Positions 55,198 to 63,736 of a stretch of DNA of 64,000 nt are shown piece by piece. A model generated the notes under the pieces. It did not search any database and had not been told where the DNA came from. It saw nothing but the letters and a program-made list of their open reading frames with translations. The stretch is from positions 1,178,001 to 1,242,000 of the forward strand of contig NZ_CP033334.1 of the NCBI RefSeq assembly GCF_013170705.1, in the 5' to 3' direction. The translations under genes and the position numbers were made by a program. Source of the stretch: Mesorhizobium loti (GTDB lineage Bacteria; Pseudomonadota; Alphaproteobacteria; Rhizobiales; Rhizobiaceae). Each line of letters starts with the position of its first letter. The first letter of the stretch is position 1.

Positions 55198-55959
55198 ATG
55201 ATCCTCAAAGACCGCATCGCCGTGGTGACAGGCGCCGGCTCCGGCATCGGCCGCGCCGGCGCCATGATCATGGCCAGGGAAGGCGCAATGGTCGTCATCG
55301 CCGACAGGGACCAGGCCGGCGGCGAGGCGACAGCTTCGGATATCCGCGCGGTGGGCGGCGGTGCCGAGGCTATCGCCACCGACGTTTCGGATGACGCCGC
55401 TGTCGAAAAGCTCCTTGCCGGCACGCTGCAAAAGCATGGTCGCATCGACATCCTGCACAATCACGCCGGCATCCAGGTCGGCGGCACGCTGACCGAGGTC
55501 GGGACCGACGGCATGGATGCCTCGTGGCGGGTCAATGTGCGGGCGCAATTCCTGGCCGCGAGGATCGTCATGCCGTCGATGATCGCGCAAGGCGGCGGCG
55601 TCATCCTCAACACCGCCTCGAATTCGGGTGTCTTCTACGACCGCGAGATGATCGCCTACGCGACATCGAAGCATGCCGTGGTGGCGATGACGCGGCAAAT
55701 GTCGCTCGACTATGCCCGGCACAATGTGCGGGTCAACGCGCTCTGCCCGGGCTGGGTCGACACGCCGTTCAACGAGCCGTTCATCGCCCAGATGGGCGGA
55801 CGCGAGGCGATCGAAACCTATGTCCGCACCAAGATCCCGATGGGCCGCTGGGCGAGTGCGGAAGAGATAGCGGAGGCGATCCTGTTCCTCGTCTCCGACC
55901 GCTCATCCTTCATGACCGGCCAGGCGCTGGTGATCGATGGCGGCGAGAGCATCGGCTGA
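55198..55959 (+). CDS. Short-chain dehydrogenase/reductase
   Basis: The 253-residue protein is a classical SDR: cofactor motif TGAGSGIGRAGA (about 11-22), the NHAG structural motif (NNAG variant), catalytic Ser in LNTASNSGVF and Tyr-x3-Lys in YATSKHAVVAM. It oxidises or reduces a hydroxyl/carbonyl on an unknown substrate. As last gene after the importer it probably acts on the imported compound. Asp near residue 37 (IADRDQ) suggests NAD rather than NADP. Confidence 0.93.
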   Translation: MILKDRIAVVTGAGSGIGRAGAMIMAREGAMVVIADRDQAGGEATASDIRAVGGGAEAIATDVSDDAAVEKLLAGTLQKHGRIDILHNHAGIQVGGTLTEVGTDGMDASWRVNVRAQFLAARIVMPSMIAQGGGVILNTASNSGVFYDREMIAYATSKHAVVAMTRQMSLDYARHNVRVNALCPGWVDTPFNEPFIAQMGGREAIETYVRTKIPMGRWASAEEIAEAILFLVSDRSSFMTGQALVIDGGESIG

Positions 55960-55970
55960 TCCCTGATTTC

Positions 55971-56041
55971 GCGCAATCCCCAGGGAAAGCGCCAAGCGCT
56001 TTTCCCGGGAAAACCGCTACACACTTTTCCTGGAATTGCTC
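55971..56041. repeat. Palindromic intergenic repeat, copy B
   Basis: The hairpin GGGAAAGCGC-CAA-GCGCTTTTCCC (55983-56006) is followed by CGGGAAAACCG and a tail ending CCTGGAATTGC; it closely matches copy A at 3772-3844. It lies at the ends of convergent genes. On the minus strand the tail supplies the last codons (SNSRKSV) and the TAG stop of the LysR gene. Confidence 0.75.
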
Positions 56042-56907
56042 CCAGCTGTTTCCGCCGTTAGCCAGTCCGCGAAGGTCGTCATCGCCTGCGAGTTCTGTCG
56101 CCTGCGCCTTGCCGACAGCCAGTAGCGGCCGACATCGACCGTGCTGTCGAAGGGCTGCACCAGCTGGCCGCAACCAAACTCGCGGCTGAACATCGAGACC
56201 GGCAGCAGCGCCACGCCGGCGCCCTGGACGGCGGCGTTGGCCATGGTGACGGAGGAATCGAAGACGATGCCCTTGATCGGTGGGCAATGGCGGCCCGCCG
56301 CCTCGAACCAGCGCAGCCACTCGTCTTCCCGGTAGGAGCAGAGCAGCGTCTCGCGGGCGAGATCGGAGGGGTCGCGCAGGCGCGCGGCTATGTCGGGCGC
56401 GCAAGCAGGCGAGAACGAGCCCGACATCAGTGGCGTGTTGTCCGTCCCTTGCCAGGAGCCGTCGCCGAAACGGATGGCGAAGTCGAGGCCGTCGGCGGCG
56501 AGGTTGACCCGGTTGTTGTTGGTCGAGATGCGCAGTTCGATGTCCGGATAGGCCTGGTGGAACAACGGCAGTCGTGGGATCAGCCAGCCCGAAGCGAAGG
56601 TGCCGACGACGCCGACCGTGACGATGTCGTGGAAGCGGCCGCCCTCGAAACGGTCGAGCGTGATGCTGATCCTGTTGAAGGCGTCGCTCAGCACCGGCAG
56701 CAAGGCTTCGCCTTCATCGCTTAAAGTCAGCCCGTGCGGCAGCCGGCGGAAGAGCCTGACGCCAAGCACCTCTTCAAGGCCCTTGACCTGATGGCTGATG
56801 GCGGCCTGGGTGACGCGCAGTTCGAGGCCGGCGCCGGTGAAGCTGCGATGCCGTGCCGCGGCCTCGAAGGCGCGCAAGCCGTTCAGAGGAAGATGCGATC
56901 GCTTCAT
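56017..56907 (-). CDS. AmpR/GcvA-type LysR regulator
   Basis: The 296-residue protein has the LysR winged helix (about 5-64; LNGLRAFEAAARHRSFTGAG, VTQAAISHQVKGLEE) and an effector domain. Its sequence pattern is that of the GcvA/AmpR branch. It is divergent from the class A beta-lactamase across 105 bases, the standard layout for an inducible beta-lactamase controlled by an AmpR-like activator. Its final residues are encoded by repeat B, so the C terminus may be recent. Confidence 0.93.
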   Translation of the reverse strand: MKRSHLPLNGLRAFEAAARHRSFTGAGLELRVTQAAISHQVKGLEEVLGVRLFRRLPHGLTLSDEGEALLPVLSDAFNRISITLDRFEGGRFHDIVTVGVVGTFASGWLIPRLPLFHQAYPDIELRISTNNNRVNLAADGLDFAIRFGDGSWQGTDNTPLMSGSFSPACAPDIAARLRDPSDLARETLLCSYREDEWLRWFEAAGRHCPPIKGIVFDSSVTMANAAVQGAGVALLPVSMFSREFGCGQLVQPFDSTVDVGRYWLSARRRRQNSQAMTTFADWLTAETAGSNSRKSV

Positions 56908-57012
56908 CGGGTGCAGCCCTAAATTTTCTTATGGCGGAGGCGACGTTTACTCGTTTGCGATGGCGTCGGATCCGGTCCAGTTCTGCGGCGCGGGGCAACA
57001 GAGAGTGTGAAC

Positions 57013-57906
57013 ATGACGAGCAGACGCAGTTTCATTGGTGGTCTCGCAGTGGTGTTGACGGCCCCCATCACGCTTGGCGCGGCGGCGAAGGCGGCAACAA
57101 GCCCGACAAAATTTGATGGGGTCTTGCCGAAAATAAGGCGGATCGAAGCGAAAAGCGGTGGCCGGCTTGGTGTTGCCTGCCGGATCGCGGGGACGGGGGT
57201 TCAGTTCGGTTATCGCGAGAACGAGTTGTTTCCGATATGCAGCACCTTCAAGACGCTTGCCGCGGCGTTCATCCTGCATCGCGTCGACGGCGGCATCGAA
57301 CAGCTCGACCGCAGCATGGAGGTGCCGCACAACGCCGTTGTCGCGAACTCGCCAACGACCAAGAACCATGCCGGCGGCGCAATGACGGTGGCGCAGCTTT
57401 GCGAGGCCGCGGTGACGGTCAGTGACAATGGCGCCGCCAATTTGCTGCTGGCCTCCTTTGGCGGACCGCCGCAACTGACCGCCTATCTGCGCTCGATCGG
57501 CGACACAGTGACCAGGCTCGACCGTATCGAGCCGGAGCTGAACGAATCCGTTCCGGGCGACCCCCGCGATACGACCTCGCCGCTGGCCATGATCGAGGAT
57601 TACGAGCGCCTCGCTCTCGGCGACAGCCTGTCGCAAAAGAGCCGGGCGCAGCTCGTCGACTGGCTGGTCGCCAACAAGACCGGCGACGACCGCATCAGGG
57701 CAGGACTGCCGAAACGCTGGAAATGCGGCGACAAGACCGGCACCGGCGAGCATGGTAGCACCAATGACGCGGCGGTCATCTGGCCGACGTCAGGCAATCC
57801 GGTCCTGATGTCGCTCTACCTGACCGGCACCGGGCAGAGCCTGGTCAAGCGCAATGCGACGATCGCCTCGGTCTCGCGCGCCTTGGTGGAAGCAATCGAG
57901 GCATGA
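57013..57906 (+). CDS. Class A beta-lactamase
   Basis: The 297-residue protein has all class A motifs: Ser77-x2-Lys80 in CSTFK, Ser137-Asp-Asn139 in VSDN, the omega-loop Glu173 and Asn177 in EPELN, and Lys241-Thr-Gly in DKTGTGE. A twin-arginine signal (TSRRSFIGG) precedes cleavage near residue 28, so it is a Tat-exported periplasmic enzyme. Cys76 precedes the active serine and Cys238 (sequence number) lies before the KTG; a disulfide between them is possible but not the known carbapenemase bond. GTG 57007 is an alternative start. Confidence 0.95.
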   Translation: MTSRRSFIGGLAVVLTAPITLGAAAKAATSPTKFDGVLPKIRRIEAKSGGRLGVACRIAGTGVQFGYRENELFPICSTFKTLAAAFILHRVDGGIEQLDRSMEVPHNAVVANSPTTKNHAGGAMTVAQLCEAAVTVSDNGAANLLLASFGGPPQLTAYLRSIGDTVTRLDRIEPELNESVPGDPRDTTSPLAMIEDYERLALGDSLSQKSRAQLVDWLVANKTGDDRIRAGLPKRWKCGDKTGTGEHGSTNDAAVIWPTSGNPVLMSLYLTGTGQSLVKRNATIASVSRALVEAIEA

Positions 57907-57943
57907 GCCTTCGGAGCGGCGCGGCGGTGCCGCGCCGCCTTTC

Positions 57944-59452
57944 TCACACATGCTTGCGGCCGCCGGTCTCGCGGAACCAGCTGTCCGGGTAGGGATACCA
58001 CCATTCCTGGATCGCCGGCTTGTGGTCGATGATGACCATCTTGGAACGGCGGAAGGCGTCGAGGCCCTGGCGGCCGAGTTCGCGGCCGAGGCCGGACGCC
58101 TTCCAGCCGCCGAAGGGCAAGGCGTCATTGTCGATCAGCGGGTTGTTGACCCAGACCATGCCGGCTTCGAGCCGCTCGGCCGCCTCATGCGCCTCGGCGA
58201 GGTCCGTCGTGAACACCGAGGCGCCGAGCCCGAACGGGCTGTCATTGGCAAGCCGGATCGCCTCATCGAAATCCTTCACCCGGCAGATGGCGGCGACCGG
58301 CCCGAAACATTCCTCGCGCACGATCGCCATGTCAGGGGTGACACCGGTCAGGATCGTCGGTTCGTAGAACCAGCCGGTGTTGTGCGCCGGCGGGACGCGC
58401 CCGCCCGTGACGGCTTTCGCTCCGTGCGCGACGGCGTCATCGACCAGCCTCATCACCTTGGCCCGCGCACTTTCGCTGACCAGCGGCCCGATCTCGGTCT
58501 TGTCCATGCCGTTACCGATGCGCAGCGCGCGCGTCCTCTCGGCGAACAGGTCGACAAAGCGGTCATGCACGGCGTCGACGACGAAGAAGCGCTCGGCCGA
58601 GGTGCAGACCTGGCCGGTGAGGTGGAAGGCGGCGGTGACGCTGCCGGCCGCCGCGACCTCGAGCGGGGCATGTTCGCTGATGATCAGCGGATCGCTGCCG
58701 CCGGCCTCGATGATGCAAGGCTTCATGCGCTCGGCGCAAGCCACCGCCACCGCCTTGCCGGCGGCGACCGAGCCGGTGAAGGCGACCGCATGGGTGCGTT
58801 CGGAAGTGATCAGCGCCTGCGCGGTGGCCGCGCCGCCCGGCAGGCAGGAGACCAGCCCTTCAGGCAACGCGCGGAATACGGCCATGTAGTCCAGCGTCGA
58901 CAGCGTCGTCGCCTCGGCCGGCTTAATGACGCAGGCATTGCCAGCGGCAAGCGAGGCGGCCACCGTCCAGCACATCAGCAGGATCGGAAAATTGTAGGGC
59001 ATGATGTGGACAGAGACGCCATAGGGTTCGTAGCGCGCATACTGGAAGGAACCGGCCTGCGTCGTGCCGGCGACCTTGCCGGCATCGTCGCGCGCCATCT
59101 CGGCATAGTAGCGGAAGATCGGCGCGCAATTGGCGATCTCGCCGATGGCTTCGGGATAGGGCTTGCCCATCTCGCGCACCATCAGTTCGGCGCAGCGCGT
59201 GAAGTCCGCCGCCTCAATGGCGTTGGCGACGGCATGGAGGTGTTTCGCCCGGCTCTTGGCGTCGAGCTTCTTCCAGGCGACCTGCGCTGTCGTCGCGGCG
59301 GTCAGCACGGCGTTGATTTCGTCGTCGCCGGCCGCCGCGATGGCGCCGACCGTTTCAAGCGTGGCCGGATCGACCACCGGTCTTCTCGCGCCGGCCATCG
59401 GCCGGTAGTCCGGATTGACGAAGAAGGTCGGCCGGTCAGGGGAGAAATGCAT
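57944..59452 (-). CDS. NAD(P)-dependent aldehyde dehydrogenase
   Basis: The 502-residue protein is a full ALDH. Landmarks are Asn154 in PYNFP, Lys177 in VIKPAE, Glu249 in IIEAGGSDP and the catalytic Cys283 in GQVCTS. EAGGSDP is an unusual form of the usual ELGGK/N motif. It resembles succinate-semialdehyde and aminoaldehyde dehydrogenases; the aldehyde is unknown. It is the last gene of the minus-strand operon that begins with the second importer, 53 bases after the first cupin gene. Confidence 0.93.
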   Translation of the reverse strand: MHFSPDRPTFFVNPDYRPMAGARRPVVDPATLETVGAIAAAGDDEINAVLTAATTAQVAWKKLDAKSRAKHLHAVANAIEAADFTRCAELMVREMGKPYPEAIGEIANCAPIFRYYAEMARDDAGKVAGTTQAGSFQYARYEPYGVSVHIMPYNFPILLMCWTVAASLAAGNACVIKPAEATTLSTLDYMAVFRALPEGLVSCLPGGAATAQALITSERTHAVAFTGSVAAGKAVAVACAERMKPCIIEAGGSDPLIISEHAPLEVAAAGSVTAAFHLTGQVCTSAERFFVVDAVHDRFVDLFAERTRALRIGNGMDKTEIGPLVSESARAKVMRLVDDAVAHGAKAVTGGRVPPAHNTGWFYEPTILTGVTPDMAIVREECFGPVAAICRVKDFDEAIRLANDSPFGLGASVFTTDLAEAHEAAERLEAGMVWVNNPLIDNDALPFGGWKASGLGRELGRQGLDAFRRSKMVIIDHKPAIQEWWYPYPDSWFRETGGRKHV

Positions 59453-59505
59453 TTGTGTCCTTCTCCACGCATGGAGCCTGTTTTGAGGATTCGCCCGGCC
59501 GAGGC

Positions 59506-59850
59506 TCAGCGGATCATGTAGACCTTCTTGATAGTCTCATGGACGGTGCAGACGCCCCTCCAGTCCTGCGGAAAGAAGGCCGCCGTGTCCGGTTCGATTT
59601 CGATCACCTCGCCGGATTCATGCACATAGGTGCAGCGGCCTTCGAGGAAGTGGCAGAACTCGTCGCGGGTGACGTGGCAGTGCCATTTGCCGGGGGTGCA
59701 GACCCATAGGCCGCACTCGGAGCGGCCTTCGGGCCCTTTGTGCAGCAATTTACCCGAGGTGTGGGATTGCCCCTCGATCATGGTCGGGATGATGCCCCAG
59801 TCGACGAGGTCGGTGATGGCCAAGGGGGATTGCATGATGGGCGTGGTCAT
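59506..59850 (-). CDS. Small cupin, tandem copy 1 (DUF861-like)
   Basis: The 114-residue protein is a single beta-barrel cupin, Cupin_3/DUF861-like, with the core CGLWVCTPGKWHCHVTRDEF, CHFLEGRCTYVHESGE, EPDTAAFFPQDWRGVC and TVHETIKKVYMIR. These recall the ureidoglycine-aminohydrolase and ethanolamine-type small cupins. The usual two-histidine metal motif is not obvious, but a Glu and His are spaced in DEFCHFLEG. It is nearly identical in layout to its two upstream neighbours. Its role is unknown. Confidence 0.85.
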   Translation of the reverse strand: MTTPIMQSPLAITDLVDWGIIPTMIEGQSHTSGKLLHKGPEGRSECGLWVCTPGKWHCHVTRDEFCHFLEGRCTYVHESGEVIEIEPDTAAFFPQDWRGVCTVHETIKKVYMIR

Positions 59851-59870
59851 ATCGATTCCTTGAAATGGGC

Positions 59871-60212
59871 TCACCGGCACATGAAGGCCTTGGTCAGCGT
59901 TTGCGTGATGATGGAGATGCCGGTCCAGCCGGCGGGGAAGAACACGAGCGTGCCGGCCTCCACCGGAATCTCTTCGCCGTTCTCGTGGACATAGCTGCCG
60001 TGACCCGACAGGAAGTGGCAGAACTCGTCGGCGGCGAAGGCGACCTTGCGGGTGCCCGGCGTGCAGGACCACAAGCCGCATTCGCTCGATCCATCCGGAT
60101 TCCGCGACAGGATCTTGCCGGAGGCGCGCGGCGCGCCGGCAAGCGTGTTGCTGCCCGCCCCCCAATCCTCCAGTTCCACGATCGAGGCCTTTGGCCAATG
60201 CGGTGTCGGCAT
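59871..60212 (-). CDS. Small cupin, tandem copy 2 (DUF861-like)
   Basis: The 113-residue protein is a paralogue of the neighbouring cupins, with CGLWSCTPGTRKVAFAADEF, CHFLSGHGSYVHENGE and EAGTLVFFPAGWTG. The end is diverged: the THET-type segment reads IITQTLTKAFMCR. It sits 20 bases from copy 1. Start ATG 60212. A family of three such genes in one operon suggests either a multi-subunit complex or related substrates. Confidence 0.85.
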   Translation of the reverse strand: MPTPHWPKASIVELEDWGAGSNTLAGAPRASGKILSRNPDGSSECGLWSCTPGTRKVAFAADEFCHFLSGHGSYVHENGEEIPVEAGTLVFFPAGWTGISIITQTLTKAFMCR

Positions 60213-60231
60213 GTCATGCTCCTATGAAGTG

Positions 60232-60582
60232 TCAGGCCAGCATGTAGATGTTGCGCATGGTCTCATGCACGGTGCATTCGCCCGTCCAGCCGGCGGGGAA
60301 CATGACCACGGTCCCGGCCGACACTTCTATCACTTCACCGACATCCGACCGATAGGTCGCACGGCCGGCGACGAAATGGCACAATTCATCACGCGGGATC
60401 GAGAGCCGCCAGCGGCCCGGCGTGCACACCCAGATGCCGGATTCTGGCTGGTTGTTCGGGCCCTTGTGTACCAGCCTGCCGGTGGAATGCGAGGCGCCTT
60501 CCAGCACGTCAGGCTGGGCGCCCCAGTCGACGAGATCGGTGCGGTTGGAGGCCTGATGGAGGTGTGGGGCGGAAGAGGTCAC
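60232..60582 (-). CDS. Small cupin, tandem copy 3 (DUF861-like)
   Basis: The 116-residue protein is the third paralogue, with SGIWVCTPGRWRLSIPRDEL, CHFVAGRATYRSDVGE and FPAGWTGECTVHETMRNIYM. It has lost part of the acidic core pattern of copy 1 (VAG in place of LEG). It starts at GTG 60582, overlapping the stop of the glycosyltransferase gene as GTGA, so translation is coupled to that enzyme. Confidence 0.85.
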   Translation of the reverse strand: MTSSAPHLHQASNRTDLVDWGAQPDVLEGASHSTGRLVHKGPNNQPESGIWVCTPGRWRLSIPRDELCHFVAGRATYRSDVGEVIEVSAGTVVMFPAGWTGECTVHETMRNIYMLA

Positions 60583-61853
60583 AGCAGTTCCTCCAGCAGC
60601 CCAGCCGCCTTTTCCGGGCCATTCTGCGCGTGCATCTGTGCTGATGTCTTCGCCAGCTTAGCCTTCATCCTGGCATCGGTCAGGCAGGTCTCGATCTTCG
60701 CGGTCAGCTCGGCATCGTTCCAGTCGTAGCGCGGCATGCCGAAGCCGTGGCCGGTTTCCTCGACCCGGGTGGCGTTGTCGTGGCCGTCCCAGACATAGGG
60801 CATGATGATCGCCGGCTTGCCGAAATAGAGGCACTCGGTGAACGAGTTGTTGCCGCCATGGTGGATGACCGCATCGACCTGCGGGATGACCGAGGGCTGC
60901 GGGAACCAGCTCTCGACGATGACGTTGCCGGGTACGTCCGTGTACTGGTCCTTGTAGCCGCCGACATTGACCAGAGCGCGGTAGCGCGTCTTGCCCAGCG
61001 TCGCGATGATACGCTTCAGCAAGTCGACATCGCCGGCGCCGAGGCTGCCGAAGGAGACATAGAGCAGCGGCCCATCATTGTTCTTCGCGAAGGTCGGTAT
61101 CGCATAAGGTTTCTCCTGCCGCACGCAGCCTTCGAGATACTGGAATTTCGCCGGATCGAGCGGATGGCGGCGCTTGAATTTCGCGGCCTCGGGATAGAGC
61201 AGCAGATTCAGATAGGGCGACGACTCGAAGAACTGGCCGACCGGATAGGGCGCTTCGTTGTTGGCGGTGAGAAAGGCATTGAAGTCGTCATGGATCGGCT
61301 TGATCACCGCGTTGAAATGGTCGCGGTAGCGCTGGTGTCCGGCATGATCGTTCTCGCCGCAGCCGGAGAGATGCGGCGGGATATCCTCGTCCTCGATCTC
61401 GTTTTCGGAACAGGAGATGACGCGCACCCACGGCTTGCCGAATTGTTTTATGGCCGGGAACAGGATGACGTTGTCGACGCAGATCACGTCGGGCTTGATG
61501 GCGGCCAGCACGCCGGGCAGATCCTTCTGCGCCCATTTGGCGCTGTCGACGATCGCGGTCCAGCAATCCTTGACGTAATTGTCGACCTGATCGTAGGGCG
61601 ACTTGCGGAAATTCGGGATGTGGCCGTTGATGAAATCCTCCCAGAATTTTGCCATCTGCTCTGGCGGCATCGGCTCGGAGAGGTTCACCGGATGCGCCTC
61701 GAAACCGTAGCCCCTGTAGACCTCGACAAAGCCGGGGTCCGACAGGAACACAGCCTTGTGGCCGCGCGCCTCGACGGCTTGCGCGATGCCGACGGAATTG
61801 AGCGCCGGGCCGTAGGCGGCTTCTGGAAAAAACGCGATCGTCTTCTGCGCCAT
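60579..61853 (-). CDS. GT1/MGT-type glycosyltransferase
   Basis: The 424-residue protein is a GT-B enzyme of the UDP-glycosyltransferase (MGT) type. The N-terminal lobe starts IAFFPEAAYGPALNSVGIAQ; the C-terminal lobe has LLYVSFGSLGAGDVDLLKRI, the donor-binding HHGGNNSFTECLYFGKP (His331-332) and PYVWDGHDNATRVEETGHG. It probably transfers a sugar from a nucleotide sugar to a small molecule. The WDGHDNA end replaces the usual D-Q-x-x-N-A. Acceptor unknown. ATG 61853 is 12 bases after the importer ATPase gene. Confidence 0.9.
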   Translation of the reverse strand: MAQKTIAFFPEAAYGPALNSVGIAQAVEARGHKAVFLSDPGFVEVYRGYGFEAHPVNLSEPMPPEQMAKFWEDFINGHIPNFRKSPYDQVDNYVKDCWTAIVDSAKWAQKDLPGVLAAIKPDVICVDNVILFPAIKQFGKPWVRVISCSENEIEDEDIPPHLSGCGENDHAGHQRYRDHFNAVIKPIHDDFNAFLTANNEAPYPVGQFFESSPYLNLLLYPEAAKFKRRHPLDPAKFQYLEGCVRQEKPYAIPTFAKNNDGPLLYVSFGSLGAGDVDLLKRIIATLGKTRYRALVNVGGYKDQYTDVPGNVIVESWFPQPSVIPQVDAVIHHGGNNSFTECLYFGKPAIIMPYVWDGHDNATRVEETGHGFGMPRYDWNDAELTAKIETCLTDARMKAKLAKTSAQMHAQNGPEKAAGLLEELL

Positions 61854-61865
61854 CAGGCTTCTCCT

Positions 61866-62939
61866 CTATTCCTCAAAAATTCTGACATCGGCGGCGTCCC
61901 AGCCGAGTTCGACCTGGTCGCCTGATGCGACAGGCCGCCGGTCGGCGGCGTCGGCGGTGACGCGCACCAGAAACGGTTTTGGCGACAAGGGCGTTCGGAC
62001 ATGCAGCTGCAGGTCGAGTCCGTGATAGGCCAGCGCCTCGACCGTGCCGGCGGCGCGGTTGGCGGTCTCGGCTGACGGGAACAATCGGATGCGTTCGGGC
62101 CGCACCGACGCGACAGCGGACGCGCCAGGTAAAAGTGCGGCGGGGACCTTGCCCGTGACGCGCGCGCCGTTCGCGGCCAGCACGCCATCGGCGGCGGCCT
62201 TGCCGGGCACGAAATTCATCACACCGATGAAATCGGCAACGAAGCGATCGGCCGGATGTTCATAGATCGCGTGCGGCGTGTCGCATTGCAGCAGCCTGCC
62301 GTCTTTCAGCACCGCCATGCGGTCGGCCATGACCAGCGATTCCTCCTGGTCGTGGGTGACGATGACGAAGGTGATGCCGACCTCGTGCTGCAGGCGCTTC
62401 AGCTCCAGCTGCATGGCGCCGCGCAGTTTCTTGTCGAGCGCGCCGAGCGGCTCGTCGAGCAGCAGCAGGCGCGGCCGCTTGACCAGGGCGCGGGCGAGCG
62501 CGACGCGCTGCTTCTGGCCACCGGACAATTGCTCCGGCTTGCGGTCGGCGAACGGGACCAGTTCGGTGGTCGCCAGGATGGCGTCGACGCGGGAGCGGAT
62601 TTCCTTAGCCGGCAAGCGCTCCATTTCCAGCCCGTAGGAGACATTGGCGCGTACGCTCATATGCGGGAACAGCGCGTAGGACTGGAACATCAGGTTGACC
62701 GGCCGCTTGTTGGGCGGCGTCCGGGCGATGTCCTTGCCGTCGAGCAGGATGCGTCCGTCGGTCGGGGTCTCGAAGCCGGCCAGCATGCGCAGGAGCGTGG
62801 TCTTGCCGCAGCCGGAGGGCCCAAGCAGCGCGAAGAACTCGTTCTCCCTGATGTCGAGCGAGATGCCGTCGACAGCGGTGACCCGGCCGAATTTCTTCGA
62901 CACATGGTCGATGGCCAGCAGCGTGCGCGGTTCGCTCAT
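61866..62939 (-). CDS. Polyamine-type ABC transporter ATP-binding protein (PotA-like), system 2
   Basis: The 357-residue protein has an ATPase domain (Walker A GPSGCGKTT about 41-49, LSGGQKQRVALARAL, Walker B LLLLDEPLGALD) and a C-terminal TOBE region (VRPERIRLF). It is clearly PotA-like but distinct from the system-1 ATPase at 51167. ATG 62939 overlaps the stop of the permease gene as ATGA. It belongs to the cupin/glycosyltransferase operon. Confidence 0.93.
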   Translation of the reverse strand: MSEPRTLLAIDHVSKKFGRVTAVDGISLDIRENEFFALLGPSGCGKTTLLRMLAGFETPTDGRILLDGKDIARTPPNKRPVNLMFQSYALFPHMSVRANVSYGLEMERLPAKEIRSRVDAILATTELVPFADRKPEQLSGGQKQRVALARALVKRPRLLLLDEPLGALDKKLRGAMQLELKRLQHEVGITFVIVTHDQEESLVMADRMAVLKDGRLLQCDTPHAIYEHPADRFVADFIGVMNFVPGKAAADGVLAANGARVTGKVPAALLPGASAVASVRPERIRLFPSAETANRAAGTVEALAYHGLDLQLHVRTPLSPKPFLVRVTADAADRRPVASGDQVELGWDAADVRIFEE

Positions 62940-63736
62940 TGGCCGATAATCCCTCGATTGAGCCGCTGCGACAGGGTGAGCGCGATGATGGAGACGGCCA
63001 TGACGATGGTCGCCAGCGCATTGATCTCCGGCGTGATGCCGAAGCGGATCATGGCGTAGATCTGCATCGGCAGCGTGGTCGAGGCACGGCCGGCACCGGA
63101 TGTGAAGAAGGCGATGATGAACTCGTCGACCGAAAGCGTGAAAGCAAGCAGCGCGCCGGCGATCACCGCCGGCAGGATGACCGGCAAGGTCACGCGCCGG
63201 AAGGTGGTTATGGCGGAGGCGCCGAGGTCGGCGGAGGCCTCGGCGATCGACCAGTCGAAACTCTTCAGCCGGGCACGCACCACCGAGCAGACAAAGGCGA
63301 GGTTGAAGACGACATGGGCGAGGATGATGGTGTGCAGCCCCATGGTCAGGTTGAGCATGGAAAAGAACGACAGCAACGCGATCGCCAGCACGATGTCGGG
63401 AATGATCATCGGCGCGAAGATCAGCGCTTCCAGGCCCCTGCCGTATTGCCGGCGCATCTCGACGCCGATCGCCAGCAGCGTGCCGAGCAATGTGGCGATG
63501 GCGGTGGAGACCAGCGCCACGATCAGCGTGTTGAGCGCGGCGGAGAGGATCGCGGAGTTGTTGGCCAGCGATACATACCATTTCAGCGAAAAGCCCGACC
63601 ATGCCGTCGGCAGCCCGCCTTCGTTGAAGGACAGTGCGACCAGCACGGCGATCGGGATGTAGAGGAAAGCGAAGACGAGGGTAAGCACGAACCAGAGCGT
63701 GCGCCGCGTGGCTGGGGAACGCTCAGCCATCGACAT
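62936..63736 (-). CDS. Polyamine-type ABC permease (PotC-like), system 2
   Basis: The 266-residue protein has six predicted membrane helices, the EAA loop (IAEASADLGASAITTFRRVT) and the PotC-type VDEFIIAFFTSGAGRASTTL. It overlaps the ATPase gene by four bases and the upstream permease by 14. ATG 63736 or 63730 is the start. Confidence 0.93.
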   Translation of the reverse strand: MSMAERSPATRRTLWFVLTLVFAFLYIPIAVLVALSFNEGGLPTAWSGFSLKWYVSLANNSAILSAALNTLIVALVSTAIATLLGTLLAIGVEMRRQYGRGLEALIFAPMIIPDIVLAIALLSFFSMLNLTMGLHTIILAHVVFNLAFVCSVVRARLKSFDWSIAEASADLGASAITTFRRVTLPVILPAVIAGALLAFTLSVDEFIIAFFTSGAGRASTTLPMQIYAMIRFGITPEINALATIVMAVSIIALTLSQRLNRGIIGQ

